DNA of 38,873 bases from Sphingomonadaceae bacterium. GTDB taxonomy: Bacteria > Pseudomonadota > Alphaproteobacteria > Sphingomonadales > Sphingomonadaceae. The stretch lies in assembly GCA_021300355.1 (NCBI GenBank), contig JAJTEF010000017.1:1-38873 (forward strand), read 5' to 3'. Shown one piece after another: positions 33,598 through 38,873 of this stretch; the first letter of the stretch is position 1; each line of letters starts with the position of its first letter. The notes beneath the pieces are model-generated. The model made no database searches and had not been told where the DNA came from. It saw nothing but the letters and a program-made list of their open reading frames with translations. The position numbers and the translations under genes were made by a program.

Positions 33598-35502
33598 TCA
33601 GTCTTTCTTGTCGTCTTCGACTTCGGAGAATTCTGCATCGACAACATTGTCGTCGGCAGGGGCTTCTTCGGTCGCAGCGCCCGGCGATGCCGCGGCTTGC
33701 TCTTCCTTGTAGATGGCTTCACCAAGCTTCATCGCGATTTGCGCCAAGGCAGTTGCCTTTTCCTTCATCGCTTCTGCATCACCACCTTCGATGGCGGTCT
33801 TGGTTTCCGCAACAGCCGCTTCGATTTCGCCCTTCAGCGCAGCGTCAATCTTGTCGCCATGCTCAGACAACTGCTTTTCGGTCGTGTGCACAAGGCTTTC
33901 GGCATTGTTCTTGGCTTCAGCAGCTTCACGACGTTTCTTGTCTTCTTCAGCGAAGGCTTCGGCATCACGAACCATCTGATCAATGTCGGCGTGGGACAAA
34001 CCGCCCGACGCTTGGATCTTGATCTGCTGTTCCTTGCCCGTGCCTTTGTCCTTTGCAGTTACGCTGACGAGGCCGTTGGCATCAATGTCGAACGTCACTT
34101 CAACCTGCGGCACGCCGCGCGGTGCGGGTGGAATTCCAACAAGGTCAAAATTGCCGAGCAGCTTGTTATCCGCCGCCATTTCACGCTCGCCCTGGAATAC
34201 GCGGATGGTAACCGCATTCTGGTTATCTTCCGCAGTCGAGTAAACTTGGCTCTTCTTCGTTGGGATCGTCGTGTTACGGTCGATCATGCGGGTGAACACA
34301 CCGCCCAATGTCTCGATGCCGAGCGACAGCGGTGTTACGTCAAGTAACAACACGTCCTTAACGTCGCCCTGCAACACGCCTGCCTGAATAGCTGCGCCCA
34401 TGGCAACAACTTCGTCAGGGTTCACACCAGTGTGCGGTTCCTTGCCGAAGAACGCCTTAACAACGTCACGTACCTTTGGCATGCGGGTCATGCCGCCAAC
34501 CATGACGACTTCGTCAATGGCATCCGCCTTCAGACCAGCGTCAGCCAAAGCCTTTTTGCAAGGCTCCAGCGTGCGCTTGATGAGGTCATCGACCAGCTTT
34601 TCAAGGTCAGCACGGGTGATCGTCTTCACAAGGTGCTTTGGACCATTTTGGTCAGCGGTGATGAACGGCAAGTTGACTTCAGTCGTCTGTGTCGATGACA
34701 GTTCAATCTTCGCCTTTTCAGCCGCTTCTTTCAAACGCTGAAGCGCGAGCTTGTCCTTGGTCAGGTCAATACCTTCGGCCTTGTTGAAATCGGCTGCCAA
34801 ATGCTCAACGAGCACGCTGTCGAAATCTTCACCGCCCAAGAACGTGTCACCATTGGTCGACTTCACCTCAAACACGCCGTCGCCGACTTCGAGGATCGAG
34901 ATGTCGAATGTACCGCCACCAAGGTCATAGACCGCGATGGTTTTGTTCTCATCCTTGTCCATGCCGTATGCGAGTGCAGCAGCGGTTGGCTCGTTGATGA
35001 TACGCAGAACTTCAAGACCCGCAATCTGGCCAGCATCCTTAGTCGCCTGACGCTGGGCGTCGTTGAAATAAGCCGGAACCGTGATAACGGCCTGCGTTAC
35101 AGTTTCACCCAAATAGGCTTCTGCCGTTTCCTTCATTTTTTGAAGGATGAACGCGGAAATCTGCGATGGCGAATATTCTTCGCCGCCTGCCTTAACCCAT
35201 GCATCGCCGGTCTTACCCTTGACGATGCTGTAGGGGACGAGGCCCATGTCCTTCTTGGTCATTGGGTCGTCAAAGCGGCGGCCGATAAGGCGCTTCACCG
35301 CGTAAATTGTGCTTTCCGGATTGGTGACGGCCTGACGCTTTGCCGGTTGTCCGATCAGACGCTCACCGTCCTTAGCAAAGGCCACGATTGATGGCGTCGT
35401 ACGTGCGCCTTCCGCATTTTCGATGACCTTGGGCTTGCCGCCGTCCATTACCGCAACGCAGCTGTTTGTCGTGCCCAAGTCGATACCAATAACTTTAGCC
35501 AT
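33598..35502 (-). CDS. dnaK: Chaperone protein DnaK (Hsp70)
   Basis: This is a 634-residue Hsp70. The start [21 protein letters not shown] fixes the ATG at 35502. ATPase signatures include [14 protein letters not shown] and the [12 protein letters not shown] region; the linker [16 protein letters not shown] and substrate domain follow. The C-terminus ends in an acidic tail ([18 protein letters not shown]). It folds and protects proteins with DnaJ and GrpE. A sigma-32-type promoter lies about 100 bp upstream (35606-35633). Confidence 0.98.
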   Translation of the reverse strand: MAKVIGIDLGTTNSCVAVMDGGKPKVIENAEGARTTPSIVAFAKDGERLIGQPAKRQAVTNPESTIYAVKRLIGRRFDDPMTKKDMGLVPYSIVKGKTGDAWVKAGGEEYSPSQISAFILQKMKETAEAYLGETVTQAVITVPAYFNDAQRQATKDAGQIAGLEVLRIINEPTAAALAYGMDKDENKTIAVYDLGGGTFDISILEVGDGVFEVKSTNGDTFLGGEDFDSVLVEHLAADFNKAEGIDLTKDKLALQRLKEAAEKAKIELSSTQTTEVNLPFITADQNGPKHLVKTITRADLEKLVDDLIKRTLEPCKKALADAGLKADAIDEVVMVGGMTRMPKVRDVVKAFFGKEPHTGVNPDEVVAMGAAIQAGVLQGDVKDVLLLDVTPLSLGIETLGGVFTRMIDRNTTIPTKKSQVYSTAEDNQNAVTIRVFQGEREMAADNKLLGNFDLVGIPPAPRGVPQVEVTFDIDANGLVSVTAKDKGTGKEQQIKIQASGGLSHADIDQMVRDAEAFAEEDKKRREAAEAKNNAESLVHTTEKQLSEHGDKIDAALKGEIEAAVAETKTAIEGGDAEAMKEKATALAQIAMKLGEAIYKEEQAAASPGAATEEAPADDNVVDAEFSEVEDDKKD

Positions 35503-35605
35503 AAAAACTTTACCCCGAAATTTTAAAATTGAACGCTTACTGGCCACTTACGGTCCGGCCCTATCAGGCACCGGTGTTTTCCCGTAATGCAACCTTGTAG
35601 CGGCG

Positions 35606-35633
35606 ATATAGGTGCCAAATCTCTTGGCACAAG
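35606..35633 (-). promoter_or_regulatory. Sigma-32 heat-shock promoter of dnaK with internal palindrome
   Basis: On the minus strand, CTTG (35633-35630) is followed after 17 bp by CCTATAT (35612-35606), matching the alphaproteobacterial RpoH consensus CTTG-N16/17-CYTATNT. The spacer region holds a perfect 7-bp inverted repeat: on the plus strand GTGCCAA (35612-35618) and TTGGCAC (35624-35630), separated by 5 bp. The repeat overlaps the last base of each element. Confidence 0.7.
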
Positions 35634-35674
35634 ACTTCGGCAACCCTAGATAGGGAAAAAGTAGTCACAGTCCC

Positions 35675-35693
35675 GGCTTTGAACAGCAAAGCC
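35675..35693 (+). promoter_or_regulatory. Leader hairpin of the PCuAC gene
   Basis: GGCTTTG (35675-35681) and CAAAGCC (35687-35693) form a perfect 7-bp stem with a 5-nt loop, ending about 10 bp before the GAGGAT ribosome-binding site of the lipoprotein gene. A second small palindrome, CCCTA-GA-TAGGG, lies at 35645-35656. Either could be an operator or an mRNA structure. Confidence 0.35.
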
Positions 35694-35713
35694 AATGCCG
35701 AAATGAGGATCAT

Positions 35714-36187
35714 ATGAACCGACGGATATTCACAGTTGCAGCCGCAGCAAGTGCACTATTGCTGGGCTCGTGCGGCCCGACCCCGCAGCTAAAGGTCAAA
35801 GAGGCCGTCCTCACGCTATCGCCAGTCGACAGCAATCCGTCAGCATTTCACTTCAACGTCTATGGCGGCCCCGAAGATGTCTATTTGCTGCGCGTCAGTT
35901 CGCCGTCCGCCATCCGCGTTGAAATGCACGATGTGACTGTGGATCCAAAAACGGGGGCAGTGTCCATGGTGCCCCTGCAACGCGTCCGCATTCCCGCAGA
36001 CGAAACCGTCGCCTTCAAAAAAGGTGGCAAGCATGTGATGATGTGGGGCGTCAACCTCATCCCCCGCCGGCTTGGCGTTATCGAAGCTGAATTTCTGTTC
36101 TCCAACAATGCCCGCATATTGGTGAAAACCCGCGTGCAGGAAGTCGACGGCACTGACCCGGACGAGAAAAAGGCAATCGACGGCTAG
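35714..36187 (+). CDS. PCu(A)C-type copper chaperone lipoprotein
   Basis: This is a 157-residue predicted lipoprotein with lipobox LLGSC (Cys20). The body matches the PCuAC fold: VRVSSP-like segment (LLRVSSPSAIRVEMHD), then a Met (VSMVPLQRVRIPADETV) and the KKGGKHVMMWGV segment with the His-x-Met metal site. Such periplasmic proteins deliver Cu(I) to cytochrome oxidase CuA/CuB sites. Some N-terminal consensus residues are altered, so copper binding is probable, not certain. The ATG follows GAGGAT. It is divergent from dnaK. Confidence 0.78.
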   Translation: MNRRIFTVAAAASALLLGSCGPTPQLKVKEAVLTLSPVDSNPSAFHFNVYGGPEDVYLLRVSSPSAIRVEMHDVTVDPKTGAVSMVPLQRVRIPADETVAFKKGGKHVMMWGVNLIPRRLGVIEAEFLFSNNARILVKTRVQEVDGTDPDEKKAIDG

Positions 36188-36250
36188 GGCATACCCTTTT
36201 CCAATGTTTAGGTGCCAAGGTTACAGGCGCGCCCGCAATATGATGGTATA

Positions 36251-37648
36251 TTAAGCTTGTGAAGGCAGCAGTCCGAGCCGCGCGCGCAGCGACCAGCGGA
36301 CGAGCATGAGTATGGCAACAATGCCCAGCCCGCTCGCCAAGCCGACCCAGATGCCAACGCCGTTCCACCCTTGCGAAAATGCCAACCACGCACCAACGCC
36401 AATGCCGACCACCCAATAGCCAAAGGCCGCGAACAACATTGGCACGCTGGTGTCATGTAATCCCCGCAGCATGCCCGCGCCGACGACTTGCGCGCCATCA
36501 ACAATCTGGAACAAAGCGGCGATGGCAAGGAAGCTGACGGCGAGCCGCACAACCTCTGCATTGACCACGGCGTCGCGATCAATGAACAGCGCAATCAGTA
36601 ATTCGGGCGACAGCCACATCAACACGGCCATAGCCGCCATGAACCCGGCTCCCATGACGAAGCTGGTCCAACCTGCACGGCGGATCAGCGAAGGGTCGCG
36701 TCGGCCATAACCAATGCCCACACGCACCGTCGCGGCCTGCGCAAGGCCCATAGGTACCATGAATGTGACGCTTGCGACCTGAAGCGCAATCGCATGCGCT
36801 GCGACCGAGGCAGTGTCGATTAACCCCATGAGCATGACAGCAACGCCAAACACGCCACCTTCCAAACCCATCGTCACGCCAATCGGTAGGCCAAGTTTCC
36901 AAAGCGCGCGAAAACGCGGCCAATCGCTGCGCCACCAACGCCCAAAAAGATGATATCGCCGGAATTTGGGATGATAGGTGATCACCGCAACCATACCCAA
37001 AAACATGAACATATTGGCAAGAATACTGCCGATGCCTGCGCCAACCAGTCCCAAAGGCGGCAGGCCAAGCTTCCCAAAAATCAGGACATAGTTGAATGCC
37101 GCGTTGGCAAAAACGCCCATGATTCCCATCACGAGCGACCACATTGGCTGCTCTAATGCCGACAGGAAATTACGTGCGATAATCAACCACAAAAATGGCA
37201 GGATCGACCACATATAGGCCCGCACATAGCTTTGGGCTTTAGACGCAAGCTCGGCTTGCTGGCCAAGCGTAAGCAACACCGTCTCCGCCTGCCACAGGAC
37301 CAACCAGATCGGAATCATGATCGCAACCGCGACCCACAATCCTTGCCGGAATGTGCGGCGGATATCGCGCACCGAATGGGCCTTTGCGCCGCGCTCGCTC
37401 GCCATCATCGGCGCTGTCGCGGTGACGAGACCCATGCAGAAAATGGCCGCCGTCATACACAGGTTGAACCCCAGCGATGCCGCTGCCAACTCGGTTGGCC
37501 CCAGCCACCCCACCATCACCACATCGGTCGCGCCAATCAATGACATCGACAAGTTGGTTAAGATCAACGGCCAGGCAAGCGACAATGTCGCGCGAAATTC
37601 ATCGCGCCAAGGGGACTGACGGTCCAAAGGGAATGCCGCTGTGGTCAT
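36251..37648 (-). CDS. MATE family efflux transporter (NorM-like)
   Basis: This is a 465-residue multidrug exporter with about 12 TM helices. The N-terminal half contains ATLSLAWPLILTNLSMSLIGATDVVMVGWLG, and the second half repeats the pattern (KLGLPIGVTMGLEGGVFGVAVMLMGLIDTASVAAHAIALQV), as expected for the two-fold MATE fold. It exports cationic compounds using Na+ or H+; the substrate is unknown. It lies 70 bp downstream of grpE on the same strand and is convergent with the PCuAC gene. Confidence 0.93.
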   Translation of the reverse strand: MTTAAFPLDRQSPWRDEFRATLSLAWPLILTNLSMSLIGATDVVMVGWLGPTELAAASLGFNLCMTAAIFCMGLVTATAPMMASERGAKAHSVRDIRRTFRQGLWVAVAIMIPIWLVLWQAETVLLTLGQQAELASKAQSYVRAYMWSILPFLWLIIARNFLSALEQPMWSLVMGIMGVFANAAFNYVLIFGKLGLPPLGLVGAGIGSILANMFMFLGMVAVITYHPKFRRYHLFGRWWRSDWPRFRALWKLGLPIGVTMGLEGGVFGVAVMLMGLIDTASVAAHAIALQVASVTFMVPMGLAQAATVRVGIGYGRRDPSLIRRAGWTSFVMGAGFMAAMAVLMWLSPELLIALFIDRDAVVNAEVVRLAVSFLAIAALFQIVDGAQVVGAGMLRGLHDTSVPMLFAAFGYWVVGIGVGAWLAFSQGWNGVGIWVGLASGLGIVAILMLVRWSLRARLGLLPSQA

Positions 37649-37718
37649 AGGACGCGCTGGATAGCGGAGCGCGTTAGGTTAGACCACCCCCGGTGTGATG
37701 GTCATGATAGGACAGGCG

Positions 37719-38225
37719 TTACTCCGCCGCTTTAGCCACCCCAACCAATGCAGGGCGCAGCAAGCGATCCTTGATCATATAGCCCGCCTGCATCTCGGCC
37801 ACGATGGTGCCCGGTTCAGCATCTGCACTTGGGATTTCAACCATCGCCTGATGCTGGTTCGGGTCAAGTGGCATGCCCATTGCGGCGATGCGGGTGATGC
37901 CGTTTTTGGCAAAGACGCTGTCGAGTTCGCGGCCAGTGGCTTCAAGGCCAATGACGAGCGGCTTCATCGACTCGCTCTCGCGCATTTCGGCGGGGATAGC
38001 TTCCAACGCACGGGCCAAATTGTCTGACACGGACAGGACGTCGCGGGCAAAGCCGGTTGCGGCATACGCGCGCGCATCTTGCGCTTCCTTTTCCATGCGG
38101 CGGCGCACATTTTGGGTTTCGGCCTGCGCATACAGGACTTCTTGCTGTGCCGTGGCAAGCGCGTCTTCAAGCGCGGCAATTTTGGCGTCGGCGGCGTCGG
38201 TCGCTTCTGAAGCGTCATCCTTCAT
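37719..38225 (-). CDS. grpE: Nucleotide exchange factor GrpE
   Basis: This 168-residue GrpE promotes ADP release from DnaK. An N-terminal coiled coil (about residues 14-60: IAALEDALATAQQEVLYAQAETQNVRRRM) is followed by the central helical region with the ARDVLSVSDNLARALEAI motif. The C-terminal beta domain ends MPLDPNQHQAMVEI and MIKDRLLRPALVGVAK. The ATG at 38225 gives the usual short acidic start; a 20-codon upstream extension is unlikely. It lies downstream of hrcA. A 6-bp inverted repeat (GAAACC, 38264-38269; GGTTTC, 38275-38280) sits in the gap between them. Confidence 0.96.
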   Translation of the reverse strand: MKDDASEATDAADAKIAALEDALATAQQEVLYAQAETQNVRRRMEKEAQDARAYAATGFARDVLSVSDNLARALEAIPAEMRESESMKPLVIGLEATGRELDSVFAKNGITRIAAMGMPLDPNQHQAMVEIPSADAEPGTIVAEMQAGYMIKDRLLRPALVGVAKAAE

Positions 38226-38293
38226 ATGCTCTGGCTTATGCCGCCTGTTGCTTTGCGCATATAGAAACCAATTCGGTTTCATCAAGCCGTGCG

Positions 38294-38873
38294 TTACTTT
38301 ATTAAGCGGCTGAGCGCCTGTGCAGTGAAATCGACCATTGGGACGATGCGGGCATAATTGAGCCGTGTCGGGCCAATGACGCCCACGACACCAACCACCT
38401 TGCCACCCGCCTCGCGATAAGGCGCAGCGATGACTGAGGAGCCCGACAGCGAGAACAGATTATTCTCCGAACCAATGAAGATCCGCGTCGACTGCGCATC
38501 GCGGGCACTGTCGACCAACCGCGCAATTTCTTCCTTGCTTTCCAATTCGTCGAGCAACTGACGCACCCGGTCAAGGTCCGCCGCTGCAGCCTCGTCAATC
38601 AGGTTCGATTGACCGCGTACAATAAGCACGGGCCGGTCATTGGCATCGAGCGACCAGATCGCCAGCCCATCGCGCACGAGCTTCTGGCTTGCCGCATCAA
38701 GCTCCGCCTGCTCCGCCCGAATTTCGCGATCAAGATGCTCCAACGCCTCTGACAAGGTCAAACCCGACAATCGGGCGGAGATATAATTGGACGCCTCAAC
38801 CAACGCAGAATCGGAAACAGCAGGTTTAATGGCAACCAACCGGTTTACGACGATGTTGGCGGACCCGACCATG
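38294..38873 (-). CDS. hrcA: Heat-inducible transcription repressor HrcA (5' end outside window)
   Basis: About 193 C-terminal residues of HrcA are visible and the frame is open to the window edge, so the DNA-binding N-terminus is missing here. Recognisable parts are the IFIGSENNLFSLSGSSVIAAPYRE segment and the conserved GVVGVIGPTRLNYARIVPMVDFTAQAL near the C-terminus. HrcA represses heat-shock genes by binding CIRCE elements. It is in an hrcA-grpE pair. I see no CIRCE (TTAGCACTC-N9-GAGTGCTAA) upstream of dnaK in this window. Confidence 0.95.
   Translation of the reverse strand, partial: MVGSANIVVNRLVAIKPAVSDSALVEASNYISARLSGLTLSEALEHLDREIRAEQAELDAASQKLVRDGLAIWSLDANDRPVLIVRGQSNLIDEAAAADLDRVRQLLDELESKEEIARLVDSARDAQSTRIFIGSENNLFSLSGSSVIAAPYREAGGKVVGVVGVIGPTRLNYARIVPMVDFTAQALSRLIK

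Noticed and set aside
35606-35640. Sigma-54 promoter suggested by TTGGCAC near dnaK
   Set aside because: The -12 GC element is not at the required spacing on either strand; the sigma-32 match is far better.
1-38873. CRISPR arrays, insertion sequences, rRNA genes or riboswitches
   Set aside because: No regularly spaced repeats, transposase genes, rRNA sequence or recognisable riboswitch motifs were seen.

Overview
This is a chromosomal window from an alphaproteobacterium, most likely a sphingomonad (Sphingomonadales). The basis is gene content and order: secDF-yajC, xerD-accA, aroK-aroB, radA-cvpA next to a degenerate Fe-S scaffold gene, a DUF1800/DUF1501 pair, DUF6456, DUF1178 beside grxC, short Flp pilins, and a dnaK promoter of alphaproteobacterial sigma-32 type. 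GC looks moderate by eye, in the upper fifties, which is low for many sphingomonads. The genus is not determined. Coding density is very high and there is no gene-free stretch above about 250 bp.

Layout. 1-2.5 kb (minus strand): the 5' part of an OmpR-type response regulator gene, its PepSY partner, a SIMPL/DUF541 periplasmic protein and a D-amino-acid-transaminase-like enzyme. 2.6-5.6 kb: a Uup-type ABC-F ATPase, a DUF6456 protein and an XRE regulator with an S24-like tail. 5.7-8.7 kb: the secF, secD, yajC export operon (minus strand). 8.8-10.4 kb: tRNA-Pro(GGG), then a small lysis module (GH108-type muramidase broken by a frameshift, and a GTA-type 3TM holin), then an Ala/Glu-rich lipoprotein with a clear terminator. 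10.4-12.9 kb: DUF1800 plus a DUF1501 gene damaged by an internal deletion. 13.1-14.9 kb: an alpha/beta hydrolase fused to a multi-pass membrane domain. 14.9-17.9 kb: tRNA-Arg(CCU), DUF1178, grxC, comF, a SAM methyltransferase and a MutT-type Nudix enzyme. 18.0-18.5 kb: two Flp pilin genes, the second interrupted by an amber codon and followed by a bidirectional terminator.

18.5-24.0 kb (minus strand): a candidate small membrane protein, a TTG-started 600-aa exported protein of unknown function, xerD, accA and an M48 metalloprotease with a LysM-like tail. 24.1-25.7 kb: aroK-aroB. 25.7-29.9 kb (minus strand): radA, preceded by a perfect GAAC-N7-GAAC SOS-type box, then cvpA, an IscU-like scaffold lacking its third cysteine, and a KefB-type antiporter. 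30.0-32.4 kb: a patatin-like/DUF3376 lipase. 32.4-38.9 kb: the chaperone region (hrcA partial, grpE, dnaK, dnaJ, all minus strand) with a MATE exporter and a PCuAC copper-chaperone lipoprotein between the two pairs.

Most of the window is ordinary core genome. The parts worth a second look are the tRNA-linked lysis module with an inverted repeat before it, three disrupted genes within about 10 kb (muramidase, DUF1501, pilin), the SOS-type box at radA, the palindrome inside the dnaK sigma-32 promoter spacer, and the uncharacterised 64-aa/600-aa pair. I did not find a complete undescribed defence or mobile system.
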